Below, in pieces: positions 1 through 11,062 of a stretch of 64,000 nucleotides of DNA. This stretch comes from Gibbula magus (lineage: Eukaryota; Mollusca; Gastropoda; Trochida; Trochidae). The position numbers were made by a program, and so were the translations under genes. The notes under the pieces are model-generated. The model saw only the letters and a list, made by a program, of their open reading frames with translations, was not told the origin of the DNA and ran no database searches. The stretch is from assembly GCA_936450465.1 (NCBI GenBank), contig OW388297.1:52754989-52818988 (forward strand). Reading direction: 5' to 3'. The stretch's first letter is position 1. Each line of letters opens with the position of its first letter.

Positions 1-786
1 CCTAAATCAATTATTCAATCAGTTAGTGTTACTTTGCTTCAAAACTCTCGACATATACTAAACCTCTTATTTTAGGTTTCTATTGATCTTTAAATACATA
101 TTACCGTTACTTACATGTTATGTCTTTTAAGTTATCCTCAGTGGAAAAGTACTTATTTTATTTATAATTTTTGCCGCTAAAATCCAAAATATGAAATGCT
201 CAGAATATGAAAATTCATTGTACGAAGTGTAGTTATAATTAATTTGTTAGCATGACCCCAATTACTAAAGAGCGTATAAAGCAATGAACAATATCATAAC
301 GATTGGCCTTTCTTGAATAATAGAAAAAAGACCAAATACAAGGGATAACTATATTTAATGCTGATATGCATTGGAAGTTGTTTCCCCTATTTGAAACACA
401 ATGGACATTTAACCATATTCATATCACTGCTTCTTTATGCTACTGCTACTTTTTGTTACTTCAACTTGGTCACCAAATCATAAATGGTAAATGTATTGTG
501 CTTTTCATATGGCCAGTATTATTTGTATTACTATCTATTGCTCAGCCAAAAAGTAAAACTGATATCATACTTTATTGAACATTAATTATTATCATTGACC
601 TACATTCTGGCGGACTAGGATATATGTCCACAACAATACGTTGTGATAAGATCATCGATGCACTGGTCATTATTTAGAATCGTTCATAGTTCCGTAATGT
701 ATTCTGACCAATGATGATAAATACTTATTAGAACACAATCACTTTTACTCTGTGACGGCACCAGTCACGTACATAATATAATGCTT

Positions 787-915
787 TTAATTAAGTATTT
801 CCATATTGGCCCAGTTACAGGTCCGAGGTCCGTTGTATTGACCCGAGACGAAGTCGAGGGCCAATACAACGGTCCGAGGACCTGTAACTCGGCCAATACG
901 GAGATACTTAATTAA
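787..915. repeat. Long near-perfect hairpin (foldback)
   Basis: The two arms are near-perfect reverse complements. The left arm starts TTAATTAAGTATTTCC and the right arm ends GAGATACTTAATTAA. Both arms carry the inverted ACAGGTCCGAGG / CCTCGGACCTGT segment and a TATTGGCCC-type segment. The centre is GC-rich, around CCCGAGACGAAGTCGAGGG, and is itself partly self-complementary. Arm length is about 50 bases. The hairpin sits inside the insertion that distinguishes copy A from copies B and C. Confidence 0.85.
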
Positions 916-1087
916 TGACAATTTTATTAATTAACTTCTTTTCATTCTATTTGCACAACACTAGACATCTCATTTATATTGAAATAATAATTATAAACAA
1001 GATTGGTGAACAAATAGCACGGGTCAAAGTTGTAAAGCGACAGCTTCGGGCTTTCACCAAATGTGCGACTGCGCATGCTCAAACCCA

Positions 1088-1159
1088 TATTGGCCCAGTT
1101 TACCCGTATTGGCCCAGTTTGTCTCGTATTGGCCCAGTTTGTCCGTATTGGCCCAGTTG
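1088..1159 (+). repeat. Short tandem repeat, TATTGGCCCAGTTT x4
   Basis: The motif TATTGGCCCAGTT recurs at 1,088, 1,107, 1,127 and 1,146, a period of about 19-20 bases, with variable links such as GTCTCG and GTCCG. The same TATTGGCCCAG string occurs in the left arm of the hairpin at 787-915, so the array probably amplified from part of that element. Confidence 0.85.
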
Positions 1160-1994
1160 TCGAATCATATGGTCTAGGCCGTAAATACCGTATACGTGCC
1201 ATAACATTGATAGTTAATTAATAACATGATTTACATCGCTTGTAGGATCTCTTATATCACCATGAAGCTCAGTATAATTACAGGACGTGGTTCATGGACG
1301 AATGTACTCAAAACAAAGATGACTTTGCACTTGAATAGAAACGTAACAGCTCTACTAAATGGATCGATTGGTAGTTCGTGACTGTTCCTTTGAGCCTCTT
1401 CTTTTCAAAATATTGGCTTTGATAATATTCCAATGTGTGTGGCTAGTTTGTTTTATTTACAAACTGAGACGGCGTTTGAACATGGAAAATACTTGTTTTA
1501 CACAATCTGAGGGTTGCTTTAGATACCTGATTAAAGGCTCCTTTTTTAATAGAAGTAAACTATTTTTGCAATAATGAAGTCACCCTTATGATGATATCTC
1601 AATTAAACATGTATCTAGGTTTGCCGACCAGTTTCATTCAGACACAACTAATGGCAACTGCTAGGAATAGGATCAGTTAAACCGACAATTCGACACAATC
1701 ACTTATATACGTAATGAAAACAATTTGTCAGTACAAACATTGATAATATTACGGATTAGTTCATATTTAGTAGAAATTGCTTGTTGTCGACGTATATATA
1801 ACTTTACCAATCAATACATGTTATGACAGGGAATATATTAACTTCATGAACACACATTCATGGATACAATATAAGTGGCAGTATACTTTCAATCAAATAC
1901 ATTGGTGGTAAAAAGCTTTATTTACAATTTTTACAATTAGCACAATTCAAATCAAACCATTAATCAAAAACTGATTCTTCCTAACCTGTAATCC

Positions 1995-2290
1995 CTACAG
2001 TTTAAACATGAGTATTAACTGAATATATTGGATGAAGCCTACGTGGTGAATTAAGATGAAACAGAGAATTACACAGCAAGAAGGAGCTGCACGAAACTGC
2101 ATCAGTAAGTCTTTAAACCCATTGTTGGAAACCCTCTGGTAATAATGTGAAATGTCTTCCTTTAAACGATAATGGATTCTGTTAAGGAAGGCTGAAGGAG
2201 GTTGCGTTATCAAATTGGGCATTACGAGGCAATGCATAATGATAAACATAATGGCAAAAGAATTAAGTTCCAAATTTCACAGGAATCAAG
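1995..2290 (-). other. Conserved block M, copy A
   Basis: This is one of about nine copies of a conserved ~250-base block. Its landmarks on the minus strand are a TTGATTCCT segment, then CATTATGxTTxATCA, then a GATTAAAGGCTT-like segment, then GTGTAATTCTCTGTTT. Here the minus strand is open for 92 codons, but that frame is not kept in the other copies. The copy at 39,039-39,242 is open in a frame that would encode a membrane helix. Function unknown; possibly a decayed exon or a non-coding repeat. Confidence 0.55.
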
Positions 2291-2334
2291 GGGAAACATG
2301 GGCAATAAACAATGTCAATGTCCATCTTAACACT

Positions 2335-2450
2335 TGTTGACATGATCATGTCTGAAGTGGTATACATAAGCACTCCCTCATCAGAAACGTCGTGTTGTTC
2401 ACATTAAAGAAGTTGTTATCCAGAAAATCTTCCTGTTCCTCTGTTTTGTT
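2335..2450 (+). mobile_element. Decayed end of a Penelope-like element
   Basis: The string GTGGTATACATAAG, then a damaged CTCATCAGAAACGTCGTG, then CACATTAAAGAAGTTGTT and CCAGAAAATCTTCCTG matches the terminal segment of the element at 37,507-37,997. The CTGATGA half and helix II of the hammerhead-like motif are deleted, leaving GAAACGTCGTG. It lies between block M and the R1 element of copy A. I see no matching fragment at this place in B or C, so it looks like a separate insertion. Confidence 0.65.
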
Positions 2451-2486
2451 GTCATGACCTTGTTTAAGGCTGAACACTTTGTTATC

Positions 2487-2985
2487 TAATGGCGCTGAAG
2501 CGCGTTTTTTGCATATTATGTTTTCTCAAATGTGACATTTATTATTAAGGTTTTTAATATATTGCTCCGTTAATGGGTAAAACGTCTCATTACACGATCC
2601 AAAAAGCCGTATCCATAGAAAACGGTTATAATATTGGTAGAAAATCGTTCGACCTATCAAGCGACAGTGATGTGGACCTCTTCAGTATGAAAGGTAGATT
2701 TTCAGGTCTCATGCGAATTTGAGAGCTCAGACAGCAATGTTTGACCATTCCATCATAGTAATATATTTAAAACTCTACTCTGAGTGTTTAGATATCACTA
2801 CATTAGTCTCACCTGAGCTATGTCGAGATGCCATTTTAACGTGAACAAATTAAAATGGTTGTTCGATGGGATAAGGAATCGCATGGCTTAACCGAACCAT
2901 GTACATTCGTTTTAGGACTCATTTTTTTATTATGAAGCCATTGATAACACTTACTTATAATTTGTTTGAGAGAATCAGATCGATA
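2487..2985 (+). mobile_element. R1 TIR element, copy A
   Basis: R1 is my label for a repeat of about 450-570 bases that begins near AAAGGCGCTGTAGCACGTTGTTTGC and, where complete, ends with the inverted form CGTGCTATAGCGCCTTTAAA. In this copy the start reads GGCGCTGAAGCGCG and the far end is decayed. Shared internal landmarks are ATTATGTTTTCTCAAA, GGTAAAACxTCTCATTACA, GGTCTCATG, GACCATTCCATC and ACCATGTACATTCGTTTT. No open frame is shared between copies, so it is probably a non-autonomous DNA transposon. Confidence 0.6.
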
Positions 2986-3499
2986 CATTGGTCGTGTAAT
3001 CTTAACATTCTGGGAGCATGGACTATCAGTTAATCAGCCATGCCTTTTTTCATTTACCCTATCATGGAAACAGAAAATTAGACTCAGTAAAGCCATATAT
3101 GTATCGCAAAGGAAGGATTTTGAGAGTTTATTGTTATACATAAACATAAAATGTGTTGTGAGAAGGCAACATGTCATTATAGATAGTTTTCCTGACCAAA
3201 ACGTGATGTTCACATTTTTCTATTCACGATTTAATATTGTTATTGGAGTTTCATCTTATTGGAACACCTGCATGTTTAACAAATGTAAAGAAAGGCATCT
3301 CTCATTCGAAACAATTTGATGTCAAATCATTGTTTCATACTTGACATGACATTTTGTCATCGTGAATTAGTTGTAGCTAGTTAATACTCCATTTACAGGC
3401 AATCATTATAACAAAAATAGAGCCATTGCTCTTTAGCTTACCACTTTATCAGGCTTTAAACAATAATCTGAATAAGGAAGATGAAAATGAATGCATAGG

Positions 3500-3682
3500 T
3501 TGTGACCCGTTCTCGAAAAGAAGATCAATTAGGTTTTTAGGTTGTGACTGTCACTTGTTATGGAAAAGAAGTCGAAAAGCGAAACGTTTACTGATGGACA
3601 GATGTACGCCGGATCCCACACCATGCCATAAGCCCATCAACCCTTTCAGGCCTGATGAGCTAAACGAACAAAATAGATATTT
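3500..3682 (+). repeat. Fragment of the GATGAGCTAAA minisatellite-type repeat
   Basis: The end of this segment (GGATCCCACACC, then CCTTTCAGGCCTGATGAGCT) matches the end of the repeat at 42,330-42,720 (GGGCCTTTCAGGTCTGATGAGCT). Upstream, AAGATGAAAATGAATGCATAGGTTGTGACC resembles the repeat's GAAGATGAAAATAGG and TGTGACC segments. The 101-codon open frame across it is therefore best read as chance within a repeat. Confidence 0.5.
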
Positions 3683-6600
3683 CAATCTAGGTCAAAGTTT
3701 CATCAAGATAACTTTAATATTCCATGAATAGTTGATATAATATGTAATGACAGACATTGTCAGAAATAATTAAATAAAACCACGTGCAGATCAATTTGAT
3801 GCCAAGAAGGAAAACAAATCAAGACATGAATTAATTAATGAAAGGACAGTTCAACAGATATTAGTCATATATCACGATTGTAATTAATAAATTCCTCACT
3901 GGACATAATTTGAAATGACATTCATTGTCTGAAATAATTGAATCAATCATTGAGCAAATGATACCAATAAGCAGATTCAATCTCGTACATTATTTAATTA
4001 ATGAAATTGAAATTACAAAGAAATGACTCGTGCATGTTAATGCTAATTATTCTATTCATTACTCGTTATCATTTGTAATTCAATCATCTATAGTCAGGTC
4101 AGGAAAACTGAAATCCTTACTGAATTAAAGATAGACAGAATATACCTTATGAATTGACATTTTAACCGATCGTTTCTTTTGAAATATGAATAATCAACAG
4201 AGTGTACATAGGAACAACTCCTCTACAATTGTTAATATCAATAGACTGCAGCAACATGGATAGAAGTCGTAATTTTTATTACAATTACAATTACATAGTA
4301 AGTTAAATTTTAAATCAGATTTTCGATTTTCTGACATTTTCAGAAACATATGTACTATATAATGACATTGGCTGAGAGTTAATCCATCTTCACAATGAAG
4401 GAAAATGATGTGTTCATTTAACTAACAAGTAAAATACAGAGATGTATAAAAGCTTCTGTGTGGATTAATAAGATCTGACAGTGTTGTTCCAGTGCTTTTA
4501 TTCATTGTTTTGTAAAACAATATTAATAAAAATAGTCAAGGGATCATAAAGAACATCATATATGGGTCGTTTCTCTCGCTATACATGATCAGTGTTCTGG
4601 TTTCGAAATAAGACGGTATTGAATGTTTGTACAAATCAAAATTTTACAGGTTATTGTTTGTTTGTTCTTTGTTCTTGTCGATGTATGTAATTACGACTTG
4701 ATAATATTGGCCACACATATGTGATGCAAAACAAATGCACAATTTGTATCCAATACATATTACACATGTTCATGAACAAGATAATGAAGAAGTTTAATTA
4801 TGTATAACGTTAAAATCCACAACACTGAATGTGGGACATAAAAATAAACTGATTGAAATACTCATTTTTAAAAATAAAAAATATAACATTTCTAAAGAAA
4901 TAATTTTTATCATATTAAAAAAATATGCTTTAGTACAAAATAACTATAATAAATCACAAATTACCTATACATTATTGAGGCATGTATACCATTATCGGTT
5001 TTAAAAATTTAAAATAATGTGAAAATGAGATAAAACCATTAAGAAATAACCATAAAAGTACAAAAAAAAGCTTGTAATTACCTATTCTAACGATAAAAGT
5101 GTTTTTATTTACTGGTGTACAAATCGTTATCAGTAAATAGTGTTTTCATTATTTCAATGTATAGATAAAGTTGATAGTGATATAGTTATAATTATTCATT
5201 ACAGTATGTTTTTAGCAATTATATGCTATATTGTTTCTATTTTGCTACATCACAACACTATTTTTATTTACGTCTTTCAATAACAATGTTCTTATCGCTG
5301 AACTTCTTTCCCTTTGTTCTCATATTTGCTGTGACATTGTATGGCAATGAAACTTTTCTACAACATTATCATCATATAGGTCGTCTCCTGTAATGTTGTG
5401 GCATGCTTAAAGGTAAGAGTTTGAAAATAAGAATAATGAGTACACATTTATAACATCTAACACAACATATTTGTAAATAAATCATTCACTGCAAGATGAT
5501 AAAACATTTTATTAAACACACCAAATATCCGTAGTGGTAATAACTATGTTGCGTATAAAGCAAAAAATGCATGATGATCATTTTATTGTGAACACATTTT
5601 ATTATATCGAATGACAAAAACGTTTCCCATGGCGTTATGGAACCATTTACACTCATTTTTAAACTTGATTTTTCGAAGAGAGAAGGGTGTTTTACTATTG
5701 GTGAAATTATTTTTCAAATACATTTCATCGACTTATTTGAGCAAAAAAAACCTCCTACTGCCCCTTTAAAGCCAGTGAGTATTATCCCCCAAACATCAGA
5801 GTAACCAATATGATTATATATTCAAGCCCTGTAATACTGTATCTTGTGATTTTAAAAAACAGAATTCAACAATACAATTTAGCCATAACGATTAATATAT
5901 TTACAAAATAAACCCTCTTTTCCTCGAGCTCTTTGAATATTTCGTCTTGTTTTTTATTATAGTTGTTGTTCTATCTTTTTACCTTCATGTTGCCTTGATA
6001 TGATCGTCGTCAAATAATCTGTACAATCTGGAAAACACATAATAAGACAATACTTATTATATATATTTAATGGAAATAGTCAGTTGATGAAAAGACAGAT
6101 GAACTGATACATGTATAATTACTGTCTATTTTCAATGGCAAAACTCTGCAGTCAATAAGATATTTCATGTCAAATAAAATTATAAATACCCCATTAGTAC
6201 GAAAACAGAAATGTTGCGCGATATAGTTGTTAAAGACAAGACATTATTTTGCTCTAAAAGGGAAAACATGATTATTTCCATCTATTCAGTCTATTGGTTT
6301 TGCGAAGAGATAATAAACATATAAAGAACAGTTGGTTAAATTAAGACTGATGATTCATCACAGATGCATCATTCACTGTCCAAGTGCAAACAAACACGTA
6401 CTTTGATGGAAACAAATCAAAACAGGTAGAGACATTTGTAGTTCCTAGATTTTGTATTGTATGACCTGCTATGGAATCTCATTGTTTCTGGTAATAGATT
6501 GTGTAATTCCTTAAAAAGTTTTAAGTTCGTCTTGAAACTTAATTTCAAATATGGTTTGAACAATATTAATTCTAAGAGTTTTAATTACTATAAATTAATA

Positions 6601-7744
6601 TAACTTTTAAATTGTAACTATATATTTTGGATACATTGATAGGTCCAAAAGAATAGCAAATGTACATGGTGTAAGCATTAAGAAAATTTAATATGAACAG
6701 GGGCCATGTCAAATTTCGATGTGATGTTTATGACACCTTGGGCTACTTCAACGGTCTTTTACAAAAAAATGTTGTCATTGATGCCCAAGCTTGGAAGATA
6801 CTTTCGTTTCGAAAATTATCGATCTTTTATCTTTTATTTCTGGATCACCTAAGGTGTTGTTGTAGGAATTACATACTTCTTAGAAAAACACTTGAACTGT
6901 TTCACAGCAAAAAAGGCATGTTCGTTTAAGTTAATCATCAGACCAAACTTTATAAATTGTTTTAAAGCTTCTCTTGTTTTGGATTTTAATGTATTATTCA
7001 TATTTAAAGTCATTTTAATAATATAGTGATACGCATATCAATGAATATTTTTTTAATCTGTTTACGATAAACTAGTCTTACAGATATAACTAAGGAGAAA
7101 AATGGTATATGTACATGTTAATATTATATTATCTAAACAAAAAACGATAACTCAGAATGGTTTTCGTTTCTGACTTCACTATGCATAAGGGCTGCCACTA
7201 CAAGGTATTATCTGCCATAAATTACTCTTAAACTTTGCTTTACTATAGACTTAATATTCATCCAGGATTTATATTGTAAGGTTGCTCGAACTTTTACTGT
7301 CATCAAATAATGAAGCTATAGCGCAAAATGTTTCTGATGATGACATCAATACTAATTTCATACGAGACTAACATCTTTAAACATTATTTTAAAATTTAGT
7401 TTGATTTAAAGAAAGATAATTAAAGACAAATAAACGTTAACATGAAATACTAAGCAACATGAATTATTCTACTAAAACAATTTACTAAAACTGAAACTGA
7501 TAATAGTGTACATGGACTAAACATATATTAATCCACACAATATACATCATATATTAGCTTATTATGTTATTGAGTAATTTATACATACTTTTAAGCTCGA
7601 CAATAAGAAGACAAAGACATATTTCCATTGTAATAAATTTGTTAAACAATTTAACGCTTCCAATATATAAACTAGTACCACCATCGCCATAATTCATCCA
7701 AATACCAGAATTGTAAATGTCAAAATCAAACAATTGTAAAGAAA

Positions 7745-8290
7745 CTCAAAATGGCGGCTAAAACACGTGAGCTACAACTTCGTCATGATTTACGTTTTTG
7801 CTTGTATTGTTCTTGCGCATCTTTTGAAGAAAATTCAAGATTCCATATGCATTTTGAAAATTTTACCCAAGTTAAATTGTTCTTCCTTAATTATGATTGT
7901 TATTCCGAGCGATGTTATTATTGATTCATAAAGAAGAAATACTTGTCTTACTGTCCTGTAAAAATCTTTAAATTCGGTGGGTAGGTTTTTGCGTTATCCT
8001 TCCTTAAAAATGGCCATTTTCGAAAATTGCCTGAATAAAAATGATCACTGTGAAAAAAGTATTATAAAAAACCCTGCTTCATAAATATGTAAATTTCAGC
8101 TCTTACTTGCAAATATCGTCAGAGGAGAAGATTTTGCAAAGGTGCATGGGGTGAAAAAGTGTCTAAAATCAAAATCGCAGCAAATCCATGTGACCTACGA
8201 ACTCGCCATGATTGACTTTTCTCGTATTGTAACTGTGAATCTTTCGAAAAAGGTTGCAAGTCTCAAGGTTGCATTTTACAAAATGTTCCC
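7745..8290 (+). repeat. Diverged direct repeat pair (~125 bp, ~420 bp apart)
   Basis: The segment at about 7,745-7,870 (AAAATGGCGGCTAAAACACGTGAGC, CGTCATGATT, TTTTACCCA) realigns with about 8,165-8,290 (AAAATCGCAGCAAATCCATGTGACC, CGCCATGATT, TTTTACAAAATG). Order and spacing are kept while many bases differ, which indicates an old local duplication. No open frame is shared. Origin unknown. Confidence 0.5.
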
Positions 8291-8567
8291 ATGTTAATAA
8301 TTGTCGTTTGGATTCGAACTGGACCCTAAATGACTGGGCCAATTGAGCTTCGTGGTTCTATTCCACATTAACGGTGATCAGCTGCATGTTGACTGCATGT
8401 TTGGGTACAAAAGCTGTTGAATAATAACAATAATAAACACGCCAATAACAATAAGTATTCAGCAAAATGGCTGAATCCTTAATTACAATCTCGTAAATAT
8501 AAAAAAGTTAGTTAGTGTGTTAAATATTTTAGAACTAGTTTGTAAAGCTGTATGAAAATGTATTTAA

Positions 8568-10268
8568 CCCTCAAAGGCACAAGGTGGGTCATGCACTCAA
8601 AAGTTTTATTATTGAAATTATGCTCAAACACATCAATATCTTAAATTCTTCAAAAGAATTCGAACAAAACATAAAAAAATGTATTAATTATTTTAAGAAA
8701 TATTAAGTTGTTAGACTAAGGCACTAGGTGGGCCTCGGAAGCCCAGTCATGTTTTTTTGTCTGCCAATAGACTTTGAAACTGTTCTTCTGTCAGACGGTG
8801 CTTATACGTAATAGTAGCTCACCATGAAGAACGGTAGACCTAGTTGTAACGATATGTTTCAACGGTGATAGTGCTCTCACACACTACACTAGTGCACGCC
8901 CACGTCCAGATCATGTATCTAAATTCTTGTCTATCCTTGTAATCTTCAGTATGGTATTAAATGTTGTGATGTAAGGTTCATAATTAGGAGCTTCATATTG
9001 TTTATAGTGTCTCACCTGTACATAAAGTTAAAAGTGAGAGCAAAACGGTAGTCGTCAGTCTTGAAAATACAATATAACAACTCCACTAGTCAGTCAACAC
9101 ACGCTCAAGGCCCTAGTTCGTGTATCACTATGTAAACTGTGGTTAACTCAATCATGTTGCAAAAATATGTCCGTCTAAACCTGTGACAAAATCCAAAGCA
9201 CACATTGTTGAATAATAAGTTGCTCATGTTGAAGATGAAATTGTCATCGATACTGTTGGTAATTCTGAATTCTCATCAAATGGTTGGATAGTGCCAATGT
9301 CGGCAAATAAAACAGTTCTCTGACTGATGTTAGATGCAGGATCTCATGCAAACATACTTTCTGATAGAGACTTTGACAAACTGATCAGCAAGCCTGTTCT
9401 TTAAACTACTGCTGAACGTTTGATGAGTGCACTTATCAGGAGAATACCGAAATGTAGATTGGCACGTAGGGTGCAAGAGGAAATGTCTATATTTCGTCGC
9501 TCCAAATCTGCGACAGAAAAACCAACCAGCCCAGGGAAATGTTTGGTCTGCACTACTGCAAAACACCGCGAGTTACAACTGGTCTGCTCCACGCTCCGTC
9601 ACACGAATCATCTGCAATCATTTAATTGTTCTGAGAAAGACTGTCTTGTGTGTTCATTTTGACTGAACGCTGCATGATTGCAAGTTTGATAATGTTTGTG
9701 TTAATTGAATTTGTTCATGTTCTATTCATTTGACTGCACAGAATAATAAATTTATCCTGATATATATGTTTTCATTCCTTCTTAGAACCAGGACAACGTA
9801 AAGAACAACCTTCATTGCTTTAGGAAAGTTTTACATATCTGTATACTTCCTTTCTGATTTTTCCAGTGTATAGATGGACATGTTTCAGTCCAGGGGGAAT
9901 AAATGTTCTGCACCATAAAAACATTTTAACTACAATATCGTAAAGAAATATGGTGCAAAATAATCAAATATTTTGAAATACATAGAAGTTGCTGAAATCA
10001 AATAGTTACATTTCAAAGGGCGAAAATATACCGAAATACAAATACAAAATAATTAGAAATACATTAAAATAACATTTTAGAACATTGGATACAAGTCCTT
10101 TGAGCTCAACCTTTTCTTGAAACCTCTCCATGATTAAGATAGCAAGTACAGGTAAATAGCACTATATTAACTGTATCCGTGGGGTCATATTCGTATGTGT
10201 AACACCCATGGGCCTCCGAGGAGCACCTTGTGTCTAATGTGATCAAAAAACGCGAATGCCTTTGAGTG
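8568..10268. mobile_element. piggyBac-like DNA transposon (TTAA target)
   Basis: The element is bounded by TTAA on both sides (8,564-8,567 and 10,269-10,272). Its ends are inverted repeats: CCCTCAAAGGCACAAGG on the left, and TGCCTTTGAGTG, which reads CACTCAAAGGCA inverted, on the right. Exact TTAA duplication and ends beginning CCC/CAC are hallmarks of the piggyBac superfamily. A second inverted pair lies inside: GGTGGGCCTCGGAAGCCC near 8,730 against GGGCCTCCGAGGAGCACC near 10,210. The interior of about 1.7 kb is shorter than an autonomous piggyBac and has no long open frame; a short cysteine-bearing frame at 9,420-9,662 may be a transposase remnant. TIR and target site are read directly; the family is inferred. 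Confidence 0.65.
9420..9662 (+). pseudogene. Possible piggyBac transposase C-terminal remnant
   Basis: An 80-codon open frame inside the TTAA-flanked element contains RxPKCRLARRV, then KPTSPGKCLVCTTAKHRE, then a VCS and a CSEKDCLVC segment ending at a stop. Many piggyBac transposases end in a cysteine-rich motif that starts CxxC after a basic segment, and this frame has the same outline (CLVC..VC..C..CLVC). The match is weak: spacing is unusual, I see no upstream DDD core, and a second frame overlaps. If genuine it is a degraded C-terminal fragment. The alternative is a chance frame in a non-autonomous element. Confidence 0.35.
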
Positions 10269-10272
10269 TTAA

Positions 10273-11048
10273 TACCTTTGTTACATAACTTTTTACACTT
10301 GTTTATTGATTCATAATATCTTCCTCTTTCTTCAATAATGAGACGTCATTAGCCAAAACGTATGGCCAAAACTCATGGACCAAAGGGGGGCATTGCGTCC
10401 ATCTGTATGAATCATTCCTCTTATTGCAAGTACATTATTGATAACAAAAATGATAAGAGGATAATCATCTCATCACTGTGGGATTGGCTAAGGGATGAGT
10501 TTTCACCCTATAGTATTCAGATATTTCAACTTCATCTCTTTTATGTATGTGAAGATAAATTTTAAAGAACATTTCTTGTGATATACATGCATATAATTTC
10601 CTATGACAAAATGCTTGGTAACAGTCATCCATAATACATTTAGTATAACACGTGAGTGGGGACTGATTATAAGAAATCATTTACAGCAGTTAGGATTTAG
10701 GATGAAGAAATAAAAGTGTAACCAAATAAGGGCTGATATCGATTAGTTGGGAACGAAGCTGTAACATACATCTCAGGGTTGAACTTTCTACATTACACCC
10801 CCATGATCAAGGATGCTATGCTCATTTATGAAAGTTTCTTTTAGCATGACTCATAAACTGGTTCAGGAATTTTCTGTATGAATGATAGTTATTAGATTGC
10901 ACTAGTATGAACTCATTCCACTCAGTTTCCATTTTTTTAATGTCAAAAACAAAAACATCACATATAAACTGAACAATCATTGACTGATGGGATATGAATT
11001 ATTGATACTGACGTTTATCATTATTACAAAACATATCTCACTTTATGT
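10273..11048. other. AT-rich spacer, no gene seen
   Basis: Between the piggyBac-like element and the Penelope-like element I see only AT-rich sequence with short open frames on both strands (about 70 codons at most). None shows a recognisable domain, and the stretch has no paralogue in the window. Confidence 0.6.
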
Positions 11049-11062
11049 CCTATTGAGTCTAG

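Larger units (their letters stand above)
776..1225. mobile_element. Insertion specific to copy A, with hairpin and tandem repeat
   Basis: Copies B (near 13,530) and C (near 26,860) run directly from the CACGTACATA segment to the GTAGGATCTCT segment. Copy A carries about 450 extra bases between them. The insert begins with a long hairpin (787-915), then has an AT-rich middle, then four copies of a TATTGGCCCAGTTT motif. I see no coding capacity. The TTAATTAA ends and absence from the paralogues suggest a foldback or MITE-like element, but the family is not recognised and the exact ends are uncertain. Confidence 0.6.
1..2990 (+). repeat. Segmental duplication, partial copy A
   Basis: This stretch aligns by eye, in the same order and orientation, with 12,918-15,480 and 25,455-28,560. 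Shared landmarks are TTACTTTGCTTC near 30, a TTATTATCATTGACC segment near 580, the ACAGGACGTG segment near 1,280, GAGGGTTGCTTTAGATACCT near 1,510, and a GCGCTG..GC-rich start near 2,490. Similarity ends near 2,990, and the downstream blocks of copies B and C are absent here. The copies are clearly diverged, with many substitutions and small indels. No reading frame stays open across all copies, so I regard this as duplicated non-coding DNA. The left edge lies outside the window. Confidence 0.8.
2990..8563. other. AT-rich unique stretch, no gene seen
   Basis: No convincing gene, RNA gene or complete mobile element was seen in this 5.5 kb. It is strongly AT-rich with homopolymer runs, and the longest open frames are about 100 codons with no recognisable domain. 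It holds a fragment of the GATGAGCTAAA repeat near 3,500-3,680, a diverged direct repeat around 3,735-4,020 (both halves contain TGTCxGAAATAATT and ATTAATTAATGAA), and another direct repeat pair at 7,745-8,290. Unlike the flanking DNA, it has no paralogue in the window. Confidence 0.6.

Noticed and set aside
2966..3319. 117-codon open frame
   Set aside because: It is the longest simple frame in the unique region, but it lacks any domain, lies in AT-rich DNA and has no exon partners or homologous copy.
7740..7760. AAAATGGCGGC as a translation start
   Set aside because: The context resembles a start codon, but the frame closes quickly and the string belongs to the diverged direct repeat.
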